DNA from: CALAMD01 sp035301345
GTDB lineage: Bacteria; Bacillota; Bacilli; Bacillales; Amphibacillaceae
Reading direction: 5' to 3'
DNA length: 10,738 bases
Assembly: GCA_035301345.1 (NCBI GenBank)
Contig: DATGUM010000050.1
Location: forward strand, 1-10,738
Shown here: one piece after another, positions 1 through 7,029 of the stretch
Layout: each line of letters starts with the position of its first letter
Position numbering within the stretch: position 1 is the first letter of the stretch
Position numbers and translations under genes: made by a program
Notes under the pieces: generated by a model
What the model saw: the letters and a program-made list of their open reading frames with translations, nothing else
Told to the model about the DNA's origin: nothing
The model's database searches: none

Positions 1-146
1 TATTGTAGAACCCTAAGCCTAAATTTTGATTGACTCAATTGTAGACCATAATTGTTTTTTAAATGCTTATAATTTATTCCATCTTCGAGGAATAAATGGA
101 TATATTTTTCAAGTTCTTCAGCTGAGTGTTTATTATTGGAACGCAT
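1..146 (-). CDS. IS3-family transposase OrfA-like protein, N-terminal part (partial)
   Basis: An open frame starts at the ATG whose complement is at 144-146 and runs off the left edge after 48 codons. The protein opens MRSNNKHSAEELEKYIHLF and continues into a helix-turn-helix-like segment (EDGINYKHLKNNYGL, residues 21-35). This resembles the first DNA-binding repeat of IS3-family OrfA proteins common in staphylococci and other Bacillales, which recognise the element ends. An AGGGGG SD lies 6 nt upstream of the start. The frame is intact as far as it can be seen. In complete elements OrfA is fused to the DDE integrase OrfB by frameshifting, but that part is outside the window, so activity cannot be assessed. 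Confidence 0.7.
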   Translation of the reverse strand, partial: MRSNNKHSAEELEKYIHLFLEDGINYKHLKNNYGLQLSQSKFRLRVLQ

Positions 147-152
147 AAAAAT

Positions 153-196
153 CCCCCTAAAGTAGTTTTGTTTTTTTAAGTGTCTACTTTAGGGGG
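153..196. repeat. 13-bp perfect inverted repeat just inside the IS end
   Basis: CCCCCTAAAGTAG at 153-165 is the exact reverse complement of CTACTTTAGGGGG at 184-196, with an 18-nt AT-rich loop. The outer arm is part of the IS terminal repeat. The inner arm contains the orfA SD (AGGGGG in minus-strand sense), followed by ATTTTT and the ATG. In RNA reading in from outside the element, the hairpin would bury the SD and place a short U-run after the stem. Confidence 0.8.
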
Positions 197-257
197 AGCA
201 TATCAACTCACTGAAATTACCTTTTATTTTTCTTATAAATATTAATAATTATAATTG

Positions 258-285
258 TTGACAGTTTGGCCACTCTTTATTTAAA
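258..285 (+). promoter_or_regulatory. Possible sigma-A promoter with perfect -35 and weak -10
   Basis: TTGACA at 258-263 is a consensus -35. A 16-nt spacer leads to TTTAAA at 280-285, which matches four of six -10 positions. The preceding 40 bases are very AT-rich, which could act as an UP element. It lies outside the IS and reads toward flgB. The weak -10 keeps confidence low. Confidence 0.3.
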
Positions 286-333
286 AATTCGTCAAATCTC
301 AAATGGAAGTTTAACAAAAAAGACATTTTTATT

Positions 334-362
334 TTTATAAATATGCGAGAAAACGCTATAAT
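334..362 (+). promoter_or_regulatory. Candidate sigma-A promoter for the flagellar operon
   Basis: TATAAT at 357-362 is a perfect -10 element. Exactly 17 nt upstream lies TTTATA (334-339), matching four of six -35 positions. Transcription would begin near 369, giving a leader of about 280 nt before flgB. In AT-rich sequence a chance -10 is common, so the call rests on the combination of perfect -10, optimal spacing and orientation. Confidence 0.4.
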
Positions 363-379
363 TAATCATAATGGACTAT

Positions 380-405
380 TAAAAATCGGTGTGAAGTGCC
401 GAATG
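380..405 (+). promoter_or_regulatory. Candidate SigD (sigma-28) promoter upstream of flgB
   Basis: TAAA at 380-383, a 14-nt spacer, then GCCGAATG at 398-405. The SigD consensus is TAAA-N14-16-GCCGATAT, so the -35 core and the first five -10 bases match. B. subtilis has a SigD-dependent promoter feeding its fla/che operon, so the location makes sense. The last three bases of the -10 depart from consensus. Confidence 0.4.
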
Positions 406-502
406 ATAGGTATAAACTCACAAGATTAAGTGGTAAGGTAAAAATGCTTTGAAATAGGTAGACATTAAGACATATATAAATTACAATTAATAATAGTACA
501 AC

Positions 503-542
503 ATGAATAAAACATGCATCTTTTATAGTCATGTTTATTCAT
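503..542 (+). repeat. Imperfect inverted repeat in the flgB leader
   Basis: ATGAATAAAACATG (503-516) pairs with CATGTTTATTCAT (530-542) with one bulged A, around a 13-nt loop. It is AT-rich, with no following T-run, so it is not a canonical intrinsic terminator. It could be an RNA hairpin in the operon leader or a DNA operator. Confidence 0.5.
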
Positions 543-575
543 TTATCGGCAATAAATGTTAAGAGTGAAGTAAAA

Positions 576-608
576 ATGAAAAAACATTTAATGTTTTATA
601 AAAACTAA
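576..608 (+). CDS. Possible 10-residue leader ORF (MKKHLMFYKN)
   Basis: ATG at 576 opens a 10-codon frame ending at TAA 606-608, 41 nt before flgB. Only a weak purine stretch (AGAGTGAAG, 562-570) precedes it. The frame contains a perfect 8-bp inverted repeat around one base (AAAACATT-T-AATGTTTT, 581-597). Nothing about its sequence identifies a function. It may simply be a chance ORF in AT-rich leader, so confidence is low. Confidence 0.12.
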   Translation: MKKHLMFYKN

Positions 609-649
609 AAATCGTATTAAAAATGTTTCCATTGACTGGAGGGAAAAAC

Positions 650-1042
650 ATGCAATTATTCGATAGCACGACAAATATAATTAACAACTCCTTAGACTAC
701 TCTACCGCAAAAAATAAAGTTATTTCAAATAACTTATCTAATATTGATACCCCAAATTATAAAGCGAAAGAAATTCCATTTAAAAATATTTTATCTAATG
801 AAATAGATAGACAAATATCTGCTAAGAGAACGCATGAGAGACATATTCCGTTTGTGGGGGATAACGATAAATTCCAAGTGAAAACAAAACGACAATCCGA
901 TTATAACAATAATGGAAATAATGTAGATATAGATAAAGAGATGAGCGAACTTGCAAAAAATCAAATTTATTATCAAGTATTAGTTGATCGTTTAAACGGA
1001 AAGTTTGGAAATATTCAGACAGTGCTAAGAGGTGGTAGTTAA
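650..1042 (+). CDS. flgB: Flagellar basal-body (proximal) rod protein FlgB
   Basis: FlgB is a proximal rod subunit, exported through the flagellar type III apparatus and assembled on the MS ring. The 130-residue product matches the usual length of about 130. It carries the N-terminal rod/hook family signature at residues 25-40 (ISNNLSNIDTPNYKAK) and a C-terminal helix with QIYYQVLVDRLNGKF ending in a short GGS tail. I chose ATG 650 over the in-frame ATG 623 because GGAGGG (638-643) sits 6 nt before it and the protein then begins MQLFDS, typical for the family. It is the first gene of the operon; flgC follows 2 nt after its stop, with the flgC SD inside the end of flgB. Confidence 0.95.
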   Translation: MQLFDSTTNIINNSLDYSTAKNKVISNNLSNIDTPNYKAKEIPFKNILSNEIDRQISAKRTHERHIPFVGDNDKFQVKTKRQSDYNNNGNNVDIDKEMSELAKNQIYYQVLVDRLNGKFGNIQTVLRGGS

Positions 1043-1044
1043 TT

Positions 1045-1503
1045 ATGTCAGTTTTTAATAGCTTTAATATAAATGCTAGTGCGTTAACTGCACAACGATT
1101 AAGAATGGATGTCGTTTCGTCAAATATCGCAAATTCACAAACGACACGTGCAGTTATGAATGCAGACGGTGAATTTGAACCATATAGAAGAAAGATGGTT
1201 ACACTTCAACCAGGAAGTAATAATTTCAAATCGTTTTTAAGTAAGGCAATGAGTAAGTCTGAAACTAATCAGACGACAGGCGTTCGTGTCAGTAATATTA
1301 TTGATGATGAAACGCCATTTAAGGTTGAATATAATCCGGAACATCCGGATGCGAATGAAGAAGGATATGTAGAACTACCAAACGTTGATCCGTTAAAGGA
1401 AATGGTTGATTTAATGAGTGCTACTCGTTCTTATGAAGCAAACGTTACATCTTTAAACGCAAATAAAGGAATGTTAATGAAAGCTTTAGAAATTGGGAAG
1501 TAA
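1045..1503 (+). CDS. flgC: Flagellar basal-body (proximal) rod protein FlgC
   Basis: FlgC is the second proximal rod protein, forming the rod with FlgB and FlgF/FlgG-type subunits. The 152-residue length is normal. The N-terminal rod motif is at residues 11-32 (ALTAQRLRMDVVSSNIANS), followed by the family's TTR...EPYRRK segment (33-50). The C-terminal packing helix (residues 122-152) includes LMSATRSYEANV, the FlgC form of the shared rod/hook C-terminus. AGAGGTGG at 1028-1035 precedes the ATG by 9 nt and lies within flgB, so translation is probably coupled. The TAA stop overlaps the fliE SD. Confidence 0.95.
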   Translation: MSVFNSFNINASALTAQRLRMDVVSSNIANSQTTRAVMNADGEFEPYRRKMVTLQPGSNNFKSFLSKAMSKSETNQTTGVRVSNIIDDETPFKVEYNPEHPDANEEGYVELPNVDPLKEMVDLMSATRSYEANVTSLNANKGMLMKALEIGK

Positions 1504-1515
1504 GGAGGAACAACG

Positions 1516-1815
1516 ATGAATGTACAAGGTCTTTCAAACGTCAATTTACAACCTCTAAATAAGGAACTTAATAAAGTAAATGACGTTAATAATAAGCAAT
1601 CATTTGCAAAAGTGTTACAACAATCATTAGAACACATTAATAAAGTAGAAAAAGAAGCGGATATGAAAACAGAGATGTTAGCCGCAGGGAAAATTGATGA
1701 TTTACATGACGTGATGATATCTGCGCAAAAAGCGAGTATTACCGTTGAAGCAGCAACACAAATTCAGCGAAAAGTACTCGATGCTTACGAAGAAGTTTCA
1801 AGAATGCAAGTTTAG
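1516..1815 (+). CDS. fliE: Flagellar hook-basal body complex protein FliE
   Basis: FliE is the adaptor between the FliF MS ring and the rod, and among the first substrates of the export gate. The 99-residue product has the expected size. The middle holds SFAKVLQQSLEHINKVE (residues 29-45), and the conserved C-terminal half has the DLHDVMISAQKASITVEAATQIQRKVLDAYEEVSRMQV pattern (residues 62-99), which matches the family's LH.VM...QKA.....Q...K...AY.E..RMQ signature. An excellent SD, AAGGAGG at 1502-1508, overlaps the flgC stop and sits 7 nt before the ATG. A 59-nt AT-rich spacer without clear structure separates it from fliF. Confidence 0.95.
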   Translation: MNVQGLSNVNLQPLNKELNKVNDVNNKQSFAKVLQQSLEHINKVEKEADMKTEMLAAGKIDDLHDVMISAQKASITVEAATQIQRKVLDAYEEVSRMQV

Positions 1816-1874
1816 TTATCGATTATTTTTTTGTTTTTATAAAGAGATTATTTTAAAGATCTGGTGGGGAATAT

Positions 1875-3467
1875 ATGAAGGAAAACATGCGGAAAGCAAT
1901 TGAATTTGTTAAGACGTACTGGCAAGCGCGAACGAAGAAGCAAAAAATAGCTTCAATAAGCTCTGTTGTTATTGGCTTATTGCTTATTGTCGGTCTCGTT
2001 TATTTTACGACTAACAAAAATTACGTGCCACTTTACAACAATTTATCCGTACAAGAAGTTAGTCAAATTAAAGAGGAATTAGATACACAAGGCATCCCCT
2101 ACCAAATTGAAGAAAATGGTACGGCAATTAGTGTGCCGAGTGCAGACGTCGAATCATTGCTTGTCGAATTGGCGGGACAAGGGATTCCAAACAGCGGAAG
2201 TATTGACTATTCTTTCTTTAGTGAGAATGCTTCGTGGGGAATAACTGATAATGAATTTAATATTATGAAACTCGATGCAATGCAAACAGAATTAGGTAAT
2301 TTAATGAAGGGCATTGATGGAATAGAAGATGCACGCGTTATGATTAATATGCCTGAAGATACTATATTCGTGAATGAGTCATTAGACGAAGCAAGTGCGT
2401 CAATTGTATTACATACTAAATTAGGTTATGAGTTTGAAGAAGGGCAAATTAACTCTTTGTATCATTTAGTTGCCAAAGCTGTACCTAATTTACCAGAAGA
2501 AAATATCGTTATTATGAATCAGTACTTTGAATATTATGATAAGTCATTGTCTAATACTGCAACGGGTATGGAGGATTACACGTATCATCAAACAGTTAAA
2601 AAAGATATTGAAAAAGATATCCAACGACGTGTGCAACAAATGCTCGGCTCAATGGTCGGTATGGATAGTGTGATTGTCTCTGTTACAGCAGATGTTGATT
2701 TTGCTCAAGAAAATCGTATCGAAGAGCTCGTTGATCCAGTCGATATTGAAAATATGGAAGGTATTCCAGTTAGTATTGAAACGGTACAAGAAACATACTC
2801 AGGTAATCAGGTAGTCGGTGGTGTTCCTGGTACGGGAGAGGAAGATATTCCAGGGTATGAAGCAAATGTCGCAGATGGTGATGGCGATTATGAATTAGTA
2901 AAAGAAACGATAAATAATGAACTTAACCACATAAGAAAAGATATCGTAGAAAGTCCGTATAAAATTCGTGACCTTGGTATACAAGTAGCTATTAATAGTG
3001 TTGTTAGTAGTGATGGTGATGAAGTACAGCTTTTATCACAACAAGATCAACTTACTGTTGAAGAAGGCATTGAGTCGATTCTCAATTCAATTATAACGAC
3101 ATCTATTGATAAAGGTTATGGTGAGATTACTCCAGAAGATAAAACATCTATCGTTTTTCAAGAGTTTACAGGGAGAGAAGATATGCCGGGTGAACTCGCA
3201 TCACAAATACCGCTATGGCTGTATATTATAGGAGCAATATTACTGTTAGGAATTGTTATTTTACTCGTTGTTATATTCAGACGAAGAAGAGTAGAAGAAG
3301 TCTATGAAGAAGAAACTTTAATTGCAGAAGAAACACCGACTGTCCCGGATTTAGATGCAGGACCTGAGACAGAAGAAGAAATAAGGAAGCAACAACTGGA
3401 GAAAATGGCACAAAATAGCCCAGAAGATTTTGCTAAATTACTACGTAGCTGGATGTCAGAAGACTAG
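1875..3467 (+). CDS. fliF: Flagellar MS-ring protein FliF
   Basis: FliF oligomerises in the cytoplasmic membrane to form the MS ring, the platform for rod, switch and export gate. The 530-residue product shows the family layout. A first membrane segment lies at about 25-45 (IASISSVVIGLLLIVGLVYF), followed by the ring-building YscJ/FliF region with VPLYNNLS at 51-58 and an extended periplasmic region. A second membrane segment lies at about 447-468, followed by RRRR. The acidic cytoplasmic tail ends in NSPEDFAKLLRSWMSED (514-530), the FliG-binding end. The start at 1875 has GGTGGGG 5 nt upstream. ATG 1887 is an alternative with AAGGA before it. The fliG SD overlaps the stop. Confidence 0.95.
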   Translation: MKENMRKAIEFVKTYWQARTKKQKIASISSVVIGLLLIVGLVYFTTNKNYVPLYNNLSVQEVSQIKEELDTQGIPYQIEENGTAISVPSADVESLLVELAGQGIPNSGSIDYSFFSENASWGITDNEFNIMKLDAMQTELGNLMKGIDGIEDARVMINMPEDTIFVNESLDEASASIVLHTKLGYEFEEGQINSLYHLVAKAVPNLPEENIVIMNQYFEYYDKSLSNTATGMEDYTYHQTVKKDIEKDIQRRVQQMLGSMVGMDSVIVSVTADVDFAQENRIEELVDPVDIENMEGIPVSIETVQETYSGNQVVGGVPGTGEEDIPGYEANVADGDGDYELVKETINNELNHIRKDIVESPYKIRDLGIQVAINSVVSSDGDEVQLLSQQDQLTVEEGIESILNSIITTSIDKGYGEITPEDKTSIVFQEFTGREDMPGELASQIPLWLYIIGAILLLGIVILLVVIFRRRRVEEVYEEETLIAEETPTVPDLDAGPETEEEIRKQQLEKMAQNSPEDFAKLLRSWMSED

Positions 3468-3481
3468 GAGGAGGATGAGAC

Positions 3482-4495
3482 GTGTCAAGAAATAGACGAG
3501 CATTAACAGGGAAACAAAAGGCGGCCATCCTCTTAATATCTCTTGGACCCGACGTATCAGCACAAATTTACAAACATTTGTCTGATGAAGAAATAGAACA
3601 ACTTAGTTTAGAAATTTCTACTGTTAAACGTGTCGATTCAGAATTAAAAGAAGATGTTCAAGAACAATTCCATCAGATCGCATTAGCGCAAGATTACATC
3701 ACTCAAGGTGGTGTTGAGTATGCTAAAAGTGTTTTAGAAAAAGCATTTGGTAAGACAGAAGCATCAAATATAATAAACCGCTTGACGTCGTCTTTACAAG
3801 TGAGGCCGTTTGACTTTGCTAGAAATGCTGATCCGAATCAAGTGTTGAATTTCATACAGAGTGAGCATCCACAAACAATCGCTCTCGTTCTGTCTTATTT
3901 AGACCCAGAACAATCAGGACAAATTTTATCAGAACTACCACAAGATATGCAGGCAGAAGTAGCTAAACGAATCGCAATGATGGATTCAACTTCACCAGAG
4001 ATTATTAGTCAAGTAGAACAAGTGCTAGAAAGAAATATTTCTTCATCTTTAACTGAAGACTACACACAGACAGGTGGTATTGAGGCTGTCGTAGAAGTGT
4101 TAAATAGTGTTGATAGAAGTACTGAACGAACGATCCTAGATTCACTGGAAATACAAGATCCGGAACTTGCTGAAGAAATCAAGAAACGAATGTTCGTATT
4201 TGAGGATATCGTTATTCTTGATAATCGAGCAATACAACGTGTCATTCGTGAAGTTGAAAATGAGGATCTAAAGTTATCACTAAAAGTTGCTAGTGATGAA
4301 GTGAAAGATGTTATCTTTAAAAACATGTCACAACGAATGGCAGAGACGTTTGCTGAAGAAATGGAATTTATGGGTCCTGTCAGACTGCGAGATGTAGAAG
4401 AAGCACAAACGAGAATTGTCTCGTCTATTCGTCGTTTAGAAGAAACAGGAGAAATCATAATAGCTCGTGGCGGGGGCGATGATATTATTGTCTAA
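3482..4495 (+). CDS. fliG: Flagellar motor switch protein FliG
   Basis: FliG is the rotor protein that binds the FliF tail, contacts FliM and interacts with the stator to make torque. The length of 337 residues is standard. The N-terminal FliF-binding domain includes KQKAAILLISLGPDVSAQIYKHL (11-33). The middle domain carries the EHPQT motif (128-132) and the armadillo-like GQILSELPQDMQAEV stretch (146-160). The C-terminal domain has MFVFEDI (237-243), followed by the charged torque helices (about 248-295). The start is GTG at 3482, 7 nt after AGGAGGAGG (3466-3474), which overlaps the fliF stop. The ATG at 3475 is out of frame and closes after six codons. The 3' end overlaps the beginning of fliH. 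Confidence 0.97.
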   Translation: MSRNRRALTGKQKAAILLISLGPDVSAQIYKHLSDEEIEQLSLEISTVKRVDSELKEDVQEQFHQIALAQDYITQGGVEYAKSVLEKAFGKTEASNIINRLTSSLQVRPFDFARNADPNQVLNFIQSEHPQTIALVLSYLDPEQSGQILSELPQDMQAEVAKRIAMMDSTSPEIISQVEQVLERNISSSLTEDYTQTGGIEAVVEVLNSVDRSTERTILDSLEIQDPELAEEIKKRMFVFEDIVILDNRAIQRVIREVENEDLKLSLKVASDEVKDVIFKNMSQRMAETFAEEMEFMGPVRLRDVEEAQTRIVSSIRRLEETGEIIIARGGGDDIIV

Positions 4496-5264
4496 CTTAC
4501 ATTCAAACGAACGTAGGAATGAACGAGTGATAAGTATTAAACCGATACGAGTCTCGCGTCAAGAAGAACAGAAAACTCTAACAGATAACGAGCCAATTTT
4601 GAAAAATGATATTGAACGTTTACACGAGGAAATTAAGCAACAAGAGAAAAAACTAGCAGAAATTAAGCAACAAAAAGAAGCGTTAGTATCTGAAACGAAA
4701 AAAGAAATAGCCGAAAAAAAAGATGAATGGGCAACTGAAAAAGAGACGTATATTGAACGAGCAAAAGCTGAAGGATATGAAGCAGGTTTGCAACTCGGGC
4801 AAGAAGAAGGAAAGTCATTGTATGATGAATCATTGCAACAAGCGAATGAAGTCATTAAACGCGCAAAAGAAGAGTATCACCGCATTCTAGACGATAGCGA
4901 GCGAACAATTATCGATTTAGCTATTTATATTTCAGAAAAAATATTAACAGAATCGATAAGTGAAGCTCCAGAAAAATTTATTCATGTCGTAAAAGGTGCG
5001 ATTAGCGAAATTAAAGATCAATCATCGATCACAATATTCCTACATTCGAATAATTATAAAGCAGTGATGGATGAAAAGTCGGCACTAGAAACATTGCTCA
5101 ATGGCGAGACGAGATTATCGATATTTGTCGACCACACGTTACGAGAGAACAGTTGCATAATCGAACATCCGTTAGGCGAGGTAGATGCAAGTGTTGATAC
5201 GCAACTTACTGAAATAAGAAAGACACTAATGAATGTCGCTAAGGAGAAATCAAAGTGGATTTAA
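4479..5264 (+). CDS. fliH: Flagellar export ATPase regulator FliH
   Basis: FliH is the peripheral stalk-like partner that restrains FliI and tethers it to the C ring and export gate. The predicted 261 residues fit the family. A long charged coiled coil at roughly 40-95 leads into a Gly-spaced helix (GYEAGLQLGQEEG, about 99-111) of the GxxxG type typical of FliH. The C-terminal V-ATPase E-subunit-like domain follows. The start is uncertain: ATG 4479 (used here), GTG 4467 and TTG 4488 are all in frame. None has an ideal SD, though GGCGGGGG precedes 4479 closely. Every option overlaps the end of fliG, suggesting coupled initiation. The fliI SD lies within its last codons. Confidence 0.85.
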   Translation: MILLSNLHSNERRNERVISIKPIRVSRQEEQKTLTDNEPILKNDIERLHEEIKQQEKKLAEIKQQKEALVSETKKEIAEKKDEWATEKETYIERAKAEGYEAGLQLGQEEGKSLYDESLQQANEVIKRAKEEYHRILDDSERTIIDLAIYISEKILTESISEAPEKFIHVVKGAISEIKDQSSITIFLHSNNYKAVMDEKSALETLLNGETRLSIFVDHTLRENSCIIEHPLGEVDASVDTQLTEIRKTLMNVAKEKSKWI

Positions 5265-6574
5265 AAGACTATTATGCCGCTATTGATCAGTCTAATACGT
5301 ATAAATGGTTTGGAAAAGTATTACGTGTGATTGGTTTAATGATTGAGTCTGAAGGTCCAGCAGCAAACATCGGAGAAGTTTGTTATATTTATACGTCTGA
5401 AAATAAAACTGACCCGATATTAGCAGAAGTTGTTGGGTTTAGTAATGAGCGAATTATTTTAATGCCTTATGCTGAAGTGAGTGAGATTGGACCCGGATGT
5501 TTAGTTGAAGCGACAGGAAAGCCTTTAACAGTACAAATTGGAAGTGGATTAATTGGCAAGGCGATTGACTCTTTAGGTAATATGTTAGATAAAACAGACT
5601 TGCCAGGTGGATTAAGAGAATATATTACTGAAAGACGACCGCCGAACCCACTCGATAGACGTACGATTGATGAACCGATTCAAGTAGGAGTTAGAGCAAT
5701 TGATTCATTATTAACTGTTGGTGAAGGTCAGCGGATCGGTATTTTTGCTGGAAGTGGTGTCGGAAAAAGTACATTACTCGGAATGATTGCTAGAAATAGT
5801 GAAGCAGATATTAACGTCATTGCACTAATCGGTGAGAGAGGGAGAGAAGTTCGAGATTTTATTGAATCAGATCTCGGTGAAGAAGGGTTAAAGAAGTCAA
5901 TTGTTGTCGCAGCTACTTCTGATCAACCGGCTCTTATGCGCATAAAAGGTGCATACACAGCGACAGCTATTTGTGAATACTTTAGAGACCAAGGATATCG
6001 TGTGAACTTATTAATGGATTCAGTGACGAGAGTCGCTATGGCACAGAGAGAAATTGGATTAGCGACTGGAGAACCGCCAACAACGAAAGGGTACACACCT
6101 TCAGTCTTCTCAATTTTACCTAAATTACTTGAACGAACCGGAACGAGTGAAAAGGGTACAATTACAGCATTTTACACGGTTTTAGTTGACGGAGATGACA
6201 TGAATGAACCGATTGCTGACACTGTTCGTGGAATATTAGATGGACACTTTATTTTAGATAGAAGTTTAGCGGAACGTGGACAATTCCCGGCAATTAACCC
6301 ACTTCGTTCGATAAGTCGAATGATGAATAAAATTGTCGATGAGGAGCATCTACAAACAGCTCAACACATGCGCTCATTATTAGCAACGTATGAAACGAAT
6401 CGTGAATTGATTCAAATTGGCGCATATAAGCGAGGGACTGATAAAGAGATTGACCGAGCAATATCTTTTTATCCGATTATTCAACAATTTTTAAAACAGG
6501 GTATAGATGAATATGAAACATTCGAGCAATCAATCGATAAAATGAAAACTTTACTAAATGGGAGTGATTCGTAA
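5255..6574 (+). CDS. fliI: Flagellum-specific export ATPase FliI
   Basis: FliI is the F1-beta-like hexameric ATPase that energises and loads substrates at the flagellar type III export gate. At 439 residues it is full length. Visible motifs are Walker A AGSGVGKST (165-173, lysine 171), the GERGREV segment (193-199) with the likely catalytic glutamate 194, and Walker B NLLMDSVTR (251-259, aspartate 255). The family block TGEPPTTKGYTPSVFSILPKL (271-291) follows. The start is GTG at 5255, 8 nt after AAGGAG (5241-5246), and it overlaps the fliH end by 10 nt. Its stop shares a base with the fliJ start (TAATG). Confidence 0.97.
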   Translation: MDLKDYYAAIDQSNTYKWFGKVLRVIGLMIESEGPAANIGEVCYIYTSENKTDPILAEVVGFSNERIILMPYAEVSEIGPGCLVEATGKPLTVQIGSGLIGKAIDSLGNMLDKTDLPGGLREYITERRPPNPLDRRTIDEPIQVGVRAIDSLLTVGEGQRIGIFAGSGVGKSTLLGMIARNSEADINVIALIGERGREVRDFIESDLGEEGLKKSIVVAATSDQPALMRIKGAYTATAICEYFRDQGYRVNLLMDSVTRVAMAQREIGLATGEPPTTKGYTPSVFSILPKLLERTGTSEKGTITAFYTVLVDGDDMNEPIADTVRGILDGHFILDRSLAERGQFPAINPLRSISRMMNKIVDEEHLQTAQHMRSLLATYETNRELIQIGAYKRGTDKEIDRAISFYPIIQQFLKQGIDEYETFEQSIDKMKTLLNGSDS

Positions 6575-7029
6575 TGTCTCAAGTTGCTACGTTATTGAAA
6601 ATATTGCAAATTAAAGAGCAAGAGATGCTTGATGTTCAACGTGAACATGCAGCGACTATCGAGGCATTTGAATCAGTAGCAACACGATTGTATGAATTGC
6701 TAAAGAAAAAAGAATCTGCTGAGACAACTTACGAAGCTTACATCCAGGAAACGACGTCGATTGAAAACATCCTTGAACAAATGAACTATATTGATTCACT
6801 AAACAAACAAATCATATCTGTTCAAAAAGCTGTTAATCGAGCAAGAGATGAGATGAACATTAAACAGGAAGAACTCACGTCAGCTCACGTCGAAATGAAG
6901 AAATATGAGTCAATTATTGAAAAGAGAAAGAAAGAGCACGCAGAAATAGTTGAAAAATCCGAACGTTCATTTATGGATGAAATCTCTATGCAACAATATT
7001 TGAATCAAAAAGGTGGAACATATGGCTAA
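6574..7029 (+). CDS. fliJ: Flagellar export chaperone/ATPase stalk protein FliJ
   Basis: FliJ is the coiled-coil stalk inserted into the FliI hexamer that couples ATPase and export gate and escorts chaperones. The product is 151 residues, close to the family norm of about 147, and is almost entirely heptad-rich and charged, with no membrane segment. Sequence identity is weak in this family, so the call leans on its position directly after fliI and the coiled-coil pattern. It ends MDEISMQQYLNQKGGTYG, resembling other Bacillales FliJ tails. The ATG overlaps the fliI stop by one base, and GGGAGTG (6560-6566) is 7 nt upstream. The 3' end overlaps the next gene by 8 nt. Confidence 0.88.
   Translation: MSQVATLLKILQIKEQEMLDVQREHAATIEAFESVATRLYELLKKKESAETTYEAYIQETTSIENILEQMNYIDSLNKQIISVQKAVNRARDEMNIKQEELTSAHVEMKKYESIIEKRKKEHAEIVEKSERSFMDEISMQQYLNQKGGTYG

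Larger units (their letters stand above)
1..200 (-). mobile_element. Left end of an IS3-family (IS150-like) insertion sequence, cut by the window edge
   Basis: Read on the minus strand, the element begins with TG at position 200. A C-rich terminal segment follows (TGCTCCCCCTAAAGTAGACA), resembling the ends of IS150-group elements, which typically run TG..CCCCCAAAAGTTAGACA. About 50 nt inside, an orfA start encodes an OrfA-like N-terminus. The rest of the element lies beyond position 1, so completeness, the orfB integrase and the right end cannot be judged. The target duplication also cannot be seen. Family assignment rests on the terminus style and the protein start, both recognised from memory. 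Confidence 0.75.
201..649 (+). other. Non-coding promoter and leader region of the flagellar operon
   Basis: This 449-nt AT-rich stretch separates the IS end from flgB. I see no convincing protein gene on either strand; all frames are broken by frequent stops, apart from a possible 10-codon leader ORF at 576-608. It holds candidate sigma-A and SigD promoter elements between 258 and 405, then about 245 nt of leader with two inverted repeats. No remnant of codY, clpQ or clpY, the genes upstream of flgB in B. subtilis, is recognisable. No tRNA, CRISPR or known riboswitch pattern was seen. Confidence 0.6.

Noticed and set aside
541..556. Minus-strand SigD-like -10 (GCCGATAA) in the leader
   Set aside because: No TAAA-like -35 at 14-16 nt and no gene downstream on the minus strand other than the distant IS.
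623..649. Upstream ATG 623 as the flgB start
   Set aside because: It lacks an SD and adds nine residues absent from FlgB proteins. ATG 650 has GGAGGG at 6 nt.
201..649. Riboswitch, tRNA or CRISPR in the leader region
   Set aside because: No cloverleaf, regular repeats or recognisable aptamer core was found; only simple AT-rich inverted repeats.
1816..1874. AT-rich fliE-fliF spacer as promoter or terminator
   Set aside because: A T-run is present but no hairpin, and no convincing -35/-10 pair was found. It looks like a plain operon spacer.
4060..4855. Minus-strand open frames opposite fliG and fliH
   Set aside because: Ser-rich shadows of charged helical proteins, without family resemblance or ribosome binding sites.
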